Assembly: GCA_030689795.1 (NCBI GenBank)
Contig: JAUYEO010000196.1
Coordinates: 1-23,879, forward strand
DNA from: Desulfobacterales bacterium
GTDB lineage: Bacteria; Desulfobacterota; Desulfobacteria; Desulfobacterales; RPRI01
Reading direction: 5' to 3'
DNA: 23,879 bases
The notes beneath the pieces are model-generated. The model had not been told where the DNA came from and ran no database searches. It saw nothing but the letters and a program-made list of their open reading frames with translations. Below, in pieces: positions 8,003 to 16,416 of this stretch (its first letter is position 1; each line of letters begins with the position of its first letter). The translations under genes were made by a program, and so were the position numbers.

Positions 8003-9496
8003 TTAAACATTCTGCATCAAGCCCGAATATCTGTTCCCACCGGAATGGGGCGCCCTCACAAGGTCCCCCGATTCCTCTTTTAATGCCTCATCAGTAACAA
8101 AATCGCAGACATCCTCAACAAAATAGGCACCGTATTTTATAAGACTTATTGAGTCTGCATCCTGCTTGAGGCAACCATATTCATTAAGTTTCGCAAGCAG
8201 GGGAGCAAACACAACAAAGGGATCTTCACTGTACGTGTCATGAAACCTCTTGATATCCAGTCCGCTTCTTAGCTGCAGTCCCAGGATGAGCGACCTGTAC
8301 ATCCGCTCTCTTTTGGAAAGAGGAATATACCTTCCAATCGGGAGAATCCCTTTGCTTATCATCCGCGTATAGGTGGACAAGTCCTCATGTTTGTCATAGC
8401 AGATTGTCTTGGTGTAGGATCTCGTGCGCGAACCGAAAGCAATGATAGGCATCTCTTTCAACCAATGGTACCGATATCCCCATTGCTTGTCATTGCTGAA
8501 GCGGCCGTTTTGCTCATATCCAAGATTTTCCATCCACTCCTGCGTAATGAACACCATTTCAAAAAGGATATCGTCTTCCACAATAAGGTCCGGCCTTGTC
8601 CTGTACAACTCGACTACGAGTGGATTAACAATTTCATGCCTGATATATTCAACCGCATTCGGACGTATTTCTTTCAGAATTTCAAGATCTTTTCTTACGC
8701 TCATTATAGTCTGTCCGGGAAGACCGGTCATCATGTCAATGTTTATGGCCAAGCCGGATTCCTGAGCGGTTTTAACGATCTTTTGTATCTGGTGTTCGGT
8801 ATTACTTCTATTGCAATGGATAAGCACATCCTGATCAAAGGTTTGGCAGCCAATACTGATTCTGTTAAGGCCGATATTTGCCAGTTCCTCTATCCGGTTT
8901 TCGCTGCTGAGTGTTAATGGATGTGCTTCAGATGTAATATTGCAATTTTCCGACAAATCGATTGATGATCTGATTTTGTCGATTATAAGCTTAATATCAC
9001 TGTTCAAAAAAGAGGTCGGAGTTCCCCCTCCGAAGTAGATGCATTTAGCTTTCTTTCCATCAAAAATGCCGTGTTTTGAAAAAAGCTCAACCTCTTTGAG
9101 CAAATGATGCAGGTAGTTCTGCTGGACCTGCTTATCTGCTTTGAGGGGAAATGAATTACAGAACAGGCACTCAGAAAAGCAGAACGGAAGATGGAAATAT
9201 AACAGTATTTCTTCTTCCTTGATGCTTTCTTTCAGTGTCTCAACAAAAGAATCAACCTGTGAAGGGGCAAGCATCCGGAAGTGATGGGGAACAAACAGAT
9301 CTGGTTGGTTTTTGGTATAATTAGACGAACCATAGAATAATTCTTTTCTTATTTTGCTCAGGGTTGCAGTGAGTTCCATATCTAATAATTCCTGCCAGTT
9401 CGTTACTATTCTATGATCCTGTCTAAAATGCAGTGCTAAGCTTGAAATATATCGGGCGTAATTACTAGATATAAATCTGAAAGTATTTTCTGTCAA
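8003..9496 (-). CDS. HemN/HemW-like radical SAM protein
   Basis: The product belongs to the oxygen-independent coproporphyrinogen oxidase-like radical SAM family. It has LYFHLPFCFSECLFC with C106, C110 and C113, then IYFGGGTPT (from 153), ISIGCQTF and DMMTGLPGQ. A C-terminal HemN-like winged region with RSLILGLQLRSGLD follows. Members include haem enzymes but also methyltransferases and chaperones, so true HemN activity should not be assumed. The longest frame starts at TTG 9496, directly after an in-frame stop and with no ribosome site. That TTG is part of a good -35 box (see 9468-9496), so the real start may be ATG 9379, which has AGGAA upstream and would give 458 residues. The gene is AT-rich compared with the 6175 gene it converges on, and stands alone on this strand. 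Confidence 0.8.
   Translation of the reverse strand: MTENTFRFISSNYARYISSLALHFRQDHRIVTNWQELLDMELTATLSKIRKELFYGSSNYTKNQPDLFVPHHFRMLAPSQVDSFVETLKESIKEEEILLYFHLPFCFSECLFCNSFPLKADKQVQQNYLHHLLKEVELFSKHGIFDGKKAKCIYFGGGTPTSFLNSDIKLIIDKIRSSIDLSENCNITSEAHPLTLSSENRIEELANIGLNRISIGCQTFDQDVLIHCNRSNTEHQIQKIVKTAQESGLAINIDMMTGLPGQTIMSVRKDLEILKEIRPNAVEYIRHEIVNPLVVELYRTRPDLIVEDDILFEMVFITQEWMENLGYEQNGRFSNDKQWGYRYHWLKEMPIIAFGSRTRSYTKTICYDKHEDLSTYTRMISKGILPIGRYIPLSKRERMYRSLILGLQLRSGLDIKRFHDTYSEDPFVVFAPLLAKLNEYGCLKQDADSISLIKYGAYFVEDVCDFVTDEALKEESGDLVRAPHSGGNRYSGLMQNV
9468..9496 (-). promoter_or_regulatory. Sigma-70-like promoter overlapping the nominal start of the HemN-like gene
   Basis: On the - strand TTGACA occupies 9496-9491 and TATATC 9473-9468, with a 17-base spacer. 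Transcription would begin near 9461, inside the longest frame, leaving a leader of about 80 bases before ATG 9379 with AGGAA ahead of it. This supports the shorter protein start. Confidence 0.5.
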
Positions 9497-9595
9497 TCAG
9501 CATTTTGCGCGCCAAATCCGTCCAACTGCCGGCCGACGATACATCCCTAACACAATGATCAGCAACTTAAACTATATTTTGTGGCCAAAACTCTC

Positions 9596-9624
9596 TTGAC
9601 ACACAAAATTCTTCTTCATATACT
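9596..9624 (+). promoter_or_regulatory. Sigma-70 promoter, repeated copy B
   Basis: TTGACA at 9596-9601 and TATACT at 9619-9624 have a 17-base spacer, the same boxes and spacing as the copy at 6140. GGCCAAAA lies 13 bases upstream of the -35 box in both. It should drive the flavoprotein gene at 9762 with a leader of about 130 bases. That leader contains a 22-codon open frame (9637-9705) starting 12 bases after the -10 box, possibly a remnant or leader peptide. Confidence 0.72.
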
Positions 9625-9761
9625 CCCATCGTAAAAATGCAATATCTTATCAGAAAACCACGAAAAAGCAACGCCTTATCAAGCATAAGAATGGATCAGA
9701 AATAGCGTTTACGGATAAAACGGAAAAAACCGAACCTATTAATTGCCGGAAATAAAATATC

Positions 9762-11330
9762 ATGCAAGATAACGGATTACCTTCCGAATGTGACGTTATT
9801 GTCATAGGAGCGGGCATAGCAGGCCTGACGGCCGCAGCCCTTCTCGCGAAATCGGGCATTAAGGTCGTGCTGCTTGAGAAGCAGCCGAGACCTGGCGGAT
9901 ACTTCATGGGATTTAAAAGAAAGGGGTTTGTTTTTGACAGCTCCATTCAATGGCTTAATGGGTGCCATGAAAGCGGATTTGCCGGCAGGATATTCGAATA
10001 CATAGGATCTGATTATCCGAAATGCATAACATCGGACCGTATCCGCAGATACAAGGGTGAATCATTCGACTATCTTCTTACCAGTGACCCTTATGAACTC
10101 CGCGACCGTCTGATAAAAGATTATCCCGATGAGACGGATGGTATAAAAAGGTTTTTTGAGGACTGCAGAAAAATTGGCATCCACTTCAGTAAATTAAACC
10201 GATGCCTTCGCGCACACCAAACCATGCCTTCAATTGAAAAGACGATCTTTGGAATTAAAATGCTCTTATGGGCTGTTCCGGTGTGGAAATATTTGCGGAT
10301 TTCGGCTGAAAAAGGTCTGGACAGATACTTCAAAAACAATGAGATAAAAAAAATATTCTGCAGTGAAGAGAAGTTCATGTCCATAGTCATGCCGATCGGC
10401 TGGGTTTTCGTCAAAGACCTGCTTTTCCCGCCGGTGGGTGGAGCTGAGGTTTTTGTAAAATGGCTGTGCGAAAAAATTCAAAAATCATATTCTCAGATAT
10501 TTTTGAACAGCAGTGTTAAAAATGTGTTGGTAAAAAATAATAAAGTTGCAGGAGTATCTCTTTCCAACGGACAGGTCATTAATTCAAAATATGTTATAGC
10601 CACCTGTGATATTGAAAATCTTTACGAAAGGATGCTTCCTGAAGGCGCAGTGCCGGATAAACTGATCCGCCGTTTAAGAGAAGTGGATCTCTATTATTCC
10701 AGCGTGACCATATATATAGGCCTTGATTGTGATGCGTCTGATTTTGGATTACATGGAGAACTGATATACCTGACTTTAGATGACATTCCGAGAAAAGATC
10801 ATTGGGGAAGAGACCCTTATAAAAATGCTCTTGTTATTCAGTCTCCTTCAGCGAGAGACAAATCGCTTGCCCCCGGAGGAAAATCGACAATGACCATACA
10901 TTGTTCGGCCAGTATCGATTATGAAAATTTCTGGAAAACGGGTAAAAATTTCGAGCGCGGAAAAGCTTACAGGGAATTCAAGGGAAAATATGCGGATATA
11001 CTGATCGAAAGAGTCGAGAAAAGTCTCGGCGTAACCATTAAAAAACATATTGAAGTGCTTGAAATTGCGACTCCTGTCACATACTGGAGATATACCGGAA
11101 ACCGCAACGGAAGCATTATGGGAACAAGTCCGACGGATAAAAATATCAGAAACCGGCTTGCTCATTACAAAACACCGGTTAAAAATTTATTTCTGGGAGG
11201 ACACTGGGCCGAATACGGAGGCGGGATGCCGATGGCCGTGAAGGCGGCTTCAAACGCGAGCCTGATGATCCTGGAAAAAACAAACAGGGAAGAATTCAAA
11301 AAACTGCGGGATGTCATGGATTTCAAATAA
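9762..11330 (+). CDS. Phytoene desaturase/carotenoid isomerase-like (CrtI/CrtISO/RetSat) FAD oxidoreductase
   Basis: The 522-residue flavoprotein has the N-terminal FAD motif DVIVIGAGIAGLTAAALLA (from residue 11) with acidic E39 in LLEKQPRPGG. The C-terminal FAD-contact segment is NLFLGGHWAEYGGGMPMAVK, typical of the CrtI/CrtISO/retinol-saturase group. FDSSIQWLNG just after the FAD motif matches the substrate-side loop seen in CrtISO-like proteins. Members reduce, isomerise or desaturate polyene or other double bonds. No phytoene synthase or other carotenoid gene is in the window, so a carotenoid role is not supported; desaturation or reduction of the locus's acyl or lipid product is possible (inference). 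ATG 9762 has only a weak ribosome site (CCGGAAAT). It is followed after 89 bases by an acyl-CoA dehydrogenase gene. Confidence 0.82.
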   Translation: MQDNGLPSECDVIVIGAGIAGLTAAALLAKSGIKVVLLEKQPRPGGYFMGFKRKGFVFDSSIQWLNGCHESGFAGRIFEYIGSDYPKCITSDRIRRYKGESFDYLLTSDPYELRDRLIKDYPDETDGIKRFFEDCRKIGIHFSKLNRCLRAHQTMPSIEKTIFGIKMLLWAVPVWKYLRISAEKGLDRYFKNNEIKKIFCSEEKFMSIVMPIGWVFVKDLLFPPVGGAEVFVKWLCEKIQKSYSQIFLNSSVKNVLVKNNKVAGVSLSNGQVINSKYVIATCDIENLYERMLPEGAVPDKLIRRLREVDLYYSSVTIYIGLDCDASDFGLHGELIYLTLDDIPRKDHWGRDPYKNALVIQSPSARDKSLAPGGKSTMTIHCSASIDYENFWKTGKNFERGKAYREFKGKYADILIERVEKSLGVTIKKHIEVLEIATPVTYWRYTGNRNGSIMGTSPTDKNIRNRLAHYKTPVKNLFLGGHWAEYGGGMPMAVKAASNASLMILEKTNREEFKKLRDVMDFK

Positions 11331-11365
11331 AACATTACTGTTTGAACCGAAACAGCGAGCGCTAA

Positions 11366-11385
11366 CCCCGCTGCTTGCGGCGGGG
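11366..11385. terminator. GC-rich hairpin between flavoprotein and acyl-CoA dehydrogenase genes
   Basis: CCCCGCTG and CGGCGGGG pair over 8 bases (one G-T pair) around a CTTG loop. The downstream AGCTTTAATAA is only weakly T-rich, so it may be a poor terminator or a REP-like palindrome. The open frame could be extended back to TTG 11375 inside this hairpin, which argues against that start. Confidence 0.5.
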
Positions 11386-11419
11386 AGCTTTAATAATATG
11401 GAAAAGGACTGAAATATTT

Positions 11420-13225
11420 ATGGTTGCGAAATTTGTAAGTGAAAGAAATCTGAAATTTTTATTATACGAGGTCTTTGATGCCGAATCCCTGACCGGATAC
11501 AATTATTACCGGGAACACAATCGAAAAGCATTTGATATGATCATTAAAGAAGCTCTCAAGCTGTCTAAAAATTTGCTTTACCCTGTATTTACCGAAATGG
11601 ACCGAAATCCTCCGGAGCTTGTCGACGGTCAAGTCAAGGTCCATCCTTCCGTAAAAACAATAATGAAGGAATTCGGCAAGGGAGGATGGATCACAGGCAG
11701 AATGCCTTATGAACATGACGGAAATCAGCTTCCCCATTTAATTGCCAATGCCTGTGAATTTATTTTCGCAGCGGCTAATTATTCAGCGGGCGTTTATCCG
11801 GGGCTGTGTGCCGGAGCCACTCACCTGATAGAATCATTCGGAAGCCAAGAACTGTTCGATACTTATGCTCCGCGCATGCTTGCAGGCAAATGGCAGGGAA
11901 CCATGGCTCTGACCGAACCTGAAGCAGGCTCATCCCTTGCAGATATCACCACCACGGCGGAACCGACCGGGCAGGGTTATTATCTGATAAAGGGTCAGAA
12001 AATATTCATATCCGCAGGAGATCATGACGGGGCTGAAAATATAGTTCATCTCATGCTGGTAAAAATCAAGGATGCGCCTCCCGGGGTAAAAGGAATTTCA
12101 CTGTTTGTCGTTCCGAAATACCGGTTTGATGAAAAAGGCGGACTTATTCCAAACGATGTAACCACATCCGGGTTATTTCACAAGCTTGGCTACAGGGGAT
12201 GCCCTATAGTGCAGCTTTCCATCGGAGACAAAAACAATTGCCGCGGATGGCTCGTTGGAGAGCCCCACAATGGATTGAGGTACATGTTCCAGATGATGAA
12301 CCAGGCTCGTATCGGAGTCGGCATAGGAGCCGTTGCTATTGCTACGGCCGCATATTATGCCTCTCTTGATTATGCCAAAACACGCCACCAGGGCCGCAGT
12401 ATCGCAAAAAAAGACCCGGCTCTGCCGCAAATTTCCATTATAGAACACGCGGATGTCAAGCGCATGCTGTTGTTTCAAAAAGCTGTAGTTGAAGGTTCAC
12501 TTTCTCTTATCATGCAGTGCAGCAAATATGTCGATATGATTACAGTTCTTCCTGACGACAGGAAGGAAAAATATCAACTTCTGCTGGAGGTTCTGACACC
12601 CGTTGCGAAGAGTTACCCGTCCGAAATGGGCATAGAGTCCATAAGCCGGGGTTTGCAGTGCTTCGGCGGTTCCGGATACTGCGATGATTATCCGATTGAA
12701 CAGTATTACCGTGATGCGCGCATCCATCCCATCCACGAAGGCACCACCGGAATTCAGGGTATGGATCTTCTGGGTCGTAAAGTTGTCGCACAAAACGGCA
12801 GAGCCTTCGTGCTTTTCATCAATGAAGTCAGGGATACAATAACGATTGCCGAAGGATTCCCGGAACTTCGGCCTTTTGCCCGGCAAATGGGCGAATCCCT
12901 GACAACGCTTGAGAATGTCACCCGTCATCTCATGCAGATATTCATGGAAAAAGGAGCCGAATATTATCTTGCAGATTCAACTCTTTATCTGGAGTTATTC
13001 GGAATCACTGCCGTTGCCTGGCAATGGCTGCTTCAGGGTATCGCCGTCCGGAAAGCCCTGGAAAATGACTCAAATAAAACGGAACAGGCTTTTTACAGTG
13101 GAAAATTTATTGCATTGCGCTATTTTTTCGGATACGAGCTTCCCAAAACGCGTGGTCTGGCCGAACGTCTGTTAACCGGTGACGGCCTGACAGTTGAAAT
13201 GACAACCGAGTTATTCAATGATTGA
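11420..13225 (+). CDS. Acyl-CoA dehydrogenase, long (~600 aa) form with C-terminal extension
   Basis: This FAD enzyme should introduce a trans-2 double bond into an acyl-CoA, passing electrons to ETF. It has 601 residues, about 200 more than the classic form, like the DmdC/FadE-like long group. Motifs: MALTEPEAGSSLADITTTA (162-180) contacting flavin and substrate, IKGQKIFISAGD, RIGVGIGAV, and HPIHEGTTGIQGMDLLGRK with catalytic glutamate E440 at the usual position. The extra helical domain follows from about 460. The frame runs back to TTG 11375 inside a hairpin; ATG 11420 with AAGGA upstream is preferred. The chain length of the substrate cannot be read from sequence. The gene lies between a polyene-type flavoprotein and a secreted CsgG-like gene, so its partner genes are unclear; a role with the - strand beta-oxidation genes downstream is possible. 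Confidence 0.88.
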   Translation: MVAKFVSERNLKFLLYEVFDAESLTGYNYYREHNRKAFDMIIKEALKLSKNLLYPVFTEMDRNPPELVDGQVKVHPSVKTIMKEFGKGGWITGRMPYEHDGNQLPHLIANACEFIFAAANYSAGVYPGLCAGATHLIESFGSQELFDTYAPRMLAGKWQGTMALTEPEAGSSLADITTTAEPTGQGYYLIKGQKIFISAGDHDGAENIVHLMLVKIKDAPPGVKGISLFVVPKYRFDEKGGLIPNDVTTSGLFHKLGYRGCPIVQLSIGDKNNCRGWLVGEPHNGLRYMFQMMNQARIGVGIGAVAIATAAYYASLDYAKTRHQGRSIAKKDPALPQISIIEHADVKRMLLFQKAVVEGSLSLIMQCSKYVDMITVLPDDRKEKYQLLLEVLTPVAKSYPSEMGIESISRGLQCFGGSGYCDDYPIEQYYRDARIHPIHEGTTGIQGMDLLGRKVVAQNGRAFVLFINEVRDTITIAEGFPELRPFARQMGESLTTLENVTRHLMQIFMEKGAEYYLADSTLYLELFGITAVAWQWLLQGIAVRKALENDSNKTEQAFYSGKFIALRYFFGYELPKTRGLAERLLTGDGLTVEMTTELFND

Positions 13226-13374
13226 CCTTTTTACGTAAAAATGAGAAAGCTTTGAACAACCCACATTCGCCATGTCGGGGTATGGCACCGATCTGATATT
13301 ATGCGAAGGTCTTGCTGTGTTTTATCATGTTTATTTTTTGTCCGGTTTTTATTGATATATAATGGGGAGTTCCG

Positions 13375-14535
13375 ATGAAAAAATACATAGTTCCATTATT
13401 AATTCTTCCGATACTTTTGGTTATGCTTCAAGCTCAGGCTGGAGCTGCAGACTTTCGGAAAACAAAACTCGCGGTTCTCGATTTTCAGCTCCAGGGAGAG
13501 GGATTTGAAACCAAGGATATGGGTATAATTGTGGCGGAATGGTTTATCACCGCTCTTGTCAAGGCCGGCCGTTTTGAGGTTATCGAGAGGGGATTATTAA
13601 CAAAGCTTCTGGAAGAACAGAGACTTTCAATGACCGGAATTATCGATGCAACCACCGCAACGAAGATAGGCAAGTTTCTCGGTGTAAAAATCATAATAAG
13701 TGGTTCGGTTATGAAACTGCAGAACGTATTTGAAATAAACGCAAGAATAATAGACGTGGAGACCGCTTCAATAATTGCAGCCGAAAACGTTAAAAGTACC
13801 GCCGCTGTCAAACTTCAGGATTTGGTTGTCCAGATGTCGGAAAAAATTATAAAAAACTTTCCGCTGGAGGGCTATATTGTCAATAAAATCGATTCAAAAG
13901 TCACCATTGACCTCGGAAGACTGGCCGGCGTTAAAGAAGGAATGGAATTTCTCGTGTACAAAGAGGGCAAGATTATTAAACACCCCAAAACCGGAGCAAT
14001 AATAGATGTTCAAAGGATAGAAACGGGCAAGATAAAAATTGCCTCCGTAAGAGATAAAATAGCGGAGGGGGAGGTGTTGCAGGAAGAATCTCCCGGTTCC
14101 ATGTCCTATGGGCAGCTTGTAAGCAGCATCGTGGGCATATTGCAGCCGGTGAAAAAAGAACCTACCGTGGATACCGCTCTGGAAGATGCGCTTTCACCCA
14201 AGGGATCTTCCGACAAAGTAACATACAGCCCTGGAGATGTTGTCAACATGCTGAAATCATCAAGCTTAAAAGATAAAGCGGCTGCCGCTAAAATCGTCGC
14301 AAAGCAGTATGCACACGACCAGGCGATTCTTGACATCGTCAATGAAGAACTGTTGAAAGGATTCAACAGCTCTTCGGACAGCAAGGATTATGTTGAAACC
14401 ATGGCCTGGCTTTGCAATGCGCTTGGGGCATCGGGCCAGGCAAAATATGCATCAACGCTTGAGAAGGTTTCAAAGGAAGCCCCGAACAGGAAACTGCAAA
14501 AATATGCGCATAAGAATCTGAGACAACTTAAATAG
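13375..14535 (+). CDS. Secreted CsgG/FlgO-like protein with FlgT-type C-terminal domain
   Basis: Residues 1-24 form a Sec signal peptide (MKKYIVPLLILPILLVMLQA then QAGA before ADF), with no lipobox cysteine, so it should be a soluble periplasmic or surface protein, not a lipoprotein. Residues 30-160 match the CsgG/FlgO fold: KLAVLDFQ, GRFEVIERGLLTKLLEEQ, GKFLGVKIIISGSV, and INARIIDVETASIIAAENV. Residues about 165-237 (DLGRLAGVKEGMEFLVYKEG) resemble the FlgT C-terminal domain. The last about 100 residues look helical, possibly HEAT-like. Relatives serve in curli export, flagellar base structures or unknown envelope complexes; no curli or flagellar gene is nearby. ATG 13375 has GGGGAG upstream. 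The 149 bases before it contain a TTTTTACGTAAAAA palindrome (13228-13241) but no convincing promoter. Confidence 0.75.
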   Translation: MKKYIVPLLILPILLVMLQAQAGAADFRKTKLAVLDFQLQGEGFETKDMGIIVAEWFITALVKAGRFEVIERGLLTKLLEEQRLSMTGIIDATTATKIGKFLGVKIIISGSVMKLQNVFEINARIIDVETASIIAAENVKSTAAVKLQDLVVQMSEKIIKNFPLEGYIVNKIDSKVTIDLGRLAGVKEGMEFLVYKEGKIIKHPKTGAIIDVQRIETGKIKIASVRDKIAEGEVLQEESPGSMSYGQLVSSIVGILQPVKKEPTVDTALEDALSPKGSSDKVTYSPGDVVNMLKSSSLKDKAAAAKIVAKQYAHDQAILDIVNEELLKGFNSSSDSKDYVETMAWLCNALGASGQAKYASTLEKVSKEAPNRKLQKYAHKNLRQLK

Positions 14536-14544
14536 ATTTATACT

Positions 14545-15993
14545 TTGATATTTCTCAATTCAAAAAACATTCTCCTTGTTCATCCCCTGGGTTACAGAAA
14601 AGAGGCTGCCGGGAAGGACATTGCAAGAATAGCAAGCATCATTCCGCCGATAGGCCTTGCCGGAATAGCAGCATACCTGGAAAAACGGGGAATTGATGTT
14701 TCGATTATTGACTGTTATGCCCGGCCTGATTCCGACAGCCTCATTCGCGGTTATCTTCAGTCTGAAAAACCGGCTTTCCTTGGACTAAGCTGCACCACTT
14801 CAACTTTTCTTGACGGGGTCCGTACTGCAAAACTGGCAAAAAGCATCCTTCCGGATATAAAAGTCATTTTCGGGGGAGCCCACGTTTCAGCTCTGAAAGA
14901 AAGAATTCTGAAAGACTTTCCAGTCATTGATTTTACGGTGATCGGCGAAGGAGAGGAAACTCTTGCAGAATTGATGGAAAAGAACGGGGAAGACATCTCC
15001 TCCGTACCCGGCATCATATACCGTGAAAAAGAAAACGAAATACTCTTTACAGGCCGGAGATCAACAGGAATCGATCTTGATACGCTTCCTTTTCCTTCCT
15101 ATGAAAAGCTTGAAGGTTTCCCATCGGCATACAAAGCGCCTCTGTTCAGTTATCCGAAAGCTCCCAGCTCAAGCTGCATCACAAGCCGCGGGTGCCCCTA
15201 TGCATGCAGTTATTGCGACCGTTCCGTTTTCGGCCGCTCTTTCCGTTACAACTCCGCCGAATATATGTATGAACATGTGAACTATCTCAATGCTCGTTTC
15301 GGAGTAAAACACATAATTTTCTACGATGACCAGTTTACATTCAAGAGGGAGAGGATCGTCGATTTTGCAAAGATGATGATCAACAGGCCGAGGAGAATTT
15401 ATTTCAATTGTGTAGCGAGAGCCGAACATATAGATTACGAGCTTCTTTTAATGTTAAAGGAGGCCGGATGCTGGATGATCAGCCTTGGAATAGAGACCGG
15501 TGATGAAAATCTTCTTGCCCGGCACAGGCAAAACGCAAACCTTTCCATGCTGTCGGAAAAGATTCACCTGATAAAAAAAGCCGGCATACGAACAAAAGGG
15601 CTTTTTATGATAGGGCTTCCCGGTGAAACGGAAGAAGGAATCAGAAAAAGCGTGAAATTTGTTATTTCAAACCCGATTGACGAATTAAATGTCGCGAAGT
15701 TCACTCCCTTTCCGGGTTCCCCTATTTATGAAAAAATACATGAAATGGGCGAATTCAACGAAGACTGGGAGCTTATGGACTGCATGAATTTTCTTTTTAT
15801 TCCGGAAGGCATGACAAAAGAGCGGCTTGAAGAGCTTTTTAAATTGTTTTACAGGAAGCATTTCAGGAGGTCTGAAATACTTCTCGGATATACGAGCATG
15901 ATCTGGCGTTCACCGGACAGCTGGAAGAGAGTCTTACAAAACCTGCCCAGTTTATTTAAATTCGTCAAAAGCGATAAAAGGCTCGGAACATAA
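14545..15993 (+). CDS. B12-binding domain radical SAM protein (third type)
   Basis: The 482-residue protein has a cobalamin-binding domain at about 1-150 (NILLVHPLG, IIPPIGLAGIAAYLEKRGID, IFGGAHVSA, TVIGEGEETL). A radical SAM barrel follows with C217, C221 and C224 in SRGCPYACSYC, then FYDDQFTF, ISLGIETGDENLL and KGLFMIGLPGETEEG. It resembles BchE/HpnJ-like enzymes in layout, and is clearly more distant from the other two B12-radical SAM proteins of the window than they are from each other. TTG 14545 is the only start candidate close to the domain and lacks a good ribosome site; it lies 9 bases after the CsgG-like gene, so coupling to that gene is possible. The thioesterase gene follows 21 bases downstream. 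Substrate unknown. Confidence 0.84.
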   Translation: MIFLNSKNILLVHPLGYRKEAAGKDIARIASIIPPIGLAGIAAYLEKRGIDVSIIDCYARPDSDSLIRGYLQSEKPAFLGLSCTTSTFLDGVRTAKLAKSILPDIKVIFGGAHVSALKERILKDFPVIDFTVIGEGEETLAELMEKNGEDISSVPGIIYREKENEILFTGRRSTGIDLDTLPFPSYEKLEGFPSAYKAPLFSYPKAPSSSCITSRGCPYACSYCDRSVFGRSFRYNSAEYMYEHVNYLNARFGVKHIIFYDDQFTFKRERIVDFAKMMINRPRRIYFNCVARAEHIDYELLLMLKEAGCWMISLGIETGDENLLARHRQNANLSMLSEKIHLIKKAGIRTKGLFMIGLPGETEEGIRKSVKFVISNPIDELNVAKFTPFPGSPIYEKIHEMGEFNEDWELMDCMNFLFIPEGMTKERLEELFKLFYRKHFRRSEILLGYTSMIWRSPDSWKRVLQNLPSLFKFVKSDKRLGT

Positions 15994-16014
15994 TTTCATA
16001 AGGGAGGGTAAAAG

Positions 16015-16416
16015 TTGAAAAATCTCTTGACCTTTTTTCGGGAAAACGACAGATTTGCCGGTCATTCCGGAATAGAGCTCCTTGAAATTTCGGAAGGCCG
16101 GGCAAAAGCCGTGATGAAAATTAAAAAACATCATCTGAACGCCGTGGGCAGCGTTCACGGTGGGGCGATTTTCACGCTTGCGGATTTTGTTTTTGCGGCA
16201 GCATCCAATTCACACAGGACGGTTGCCGTGGCGATAAATGTAAGCATATCGTATCTGAAAGCGGCAAACAAAGGCAGCCTTTTTGCTGAAGCAATTGAGG
16301 CAGCCATTAACCCGAAGCTTGCATCATACACGGTAAATGTTACGGATGAGCAGGGGAGCCTCGTAGCAATTTTTCAGGGGATGGTATACAGGAAAAAGGA
16401 GACTATTTTAACTTAA
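16015..16416 (+). CDS. PaaI-like hotdog thioesterase
   Basis: This small 133-residue single hotdog-fold protein should hydrolyse acyl-CoA or aryl-CoA thioesters. The PaaI-type signature is clear: HHLNAVGSVHGGAIFTLADF, containing the N-x-x-G-x-x-HGG turn and the D on the long helix, followed by AINVSISYLKAANKG. It starts at TTG 16015 with a strong AGGGAGGG ribosome site 6 bases upstream, which decides the start. It follows the third B12-radical SAM gene by 21 bases and is probably in its operon, where it could release the product from CoA or remove stalled thioesters (inference). Its TAA is immediately followed by the stop of the opposite-strand acyl-CoA dehydrogenase with no spare base. Confidence 0.83.
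   Translation: MKNLLTFFRENDRFAGHSGIELLEISEGRAKAVMKIKKHHLNAVGSVHGGAIFTLADFVFAAASNSHRTVAVAINVSISYLKAANKGSLFAEAIEAAINPKLASYTVNVTDEQGSLVAIFQGMVYRKKETILT

Noticed and set aside
9637..9705. A 22-codon open frame in the leader of the CrtI-like gene
   Set aside because: No ribosome site, no recognisable attenuator codons; noted only in connection with the repeated promoter.
11375..11419. TTG start extending the long acyl-CoA dehydrogenase by 15 codons
   Set aside because: It lies inside a GC hairpin, and ATG 11420 has a proper AAGGA site and family-like beginning.
13228..13241. Perfect TTTTTACGTAAAAA palindrome after the long acyl-CoA dehydrogenase
   Set aside because: Too AT-rich and short to call a terminator or operator without conservation data.
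13358..13363. TATAAT just before the CsgG-like gene
   Set aside because: It would place the transcript start after the GGGGAG ribosome site, and no -35 box lies at a fitting distance.
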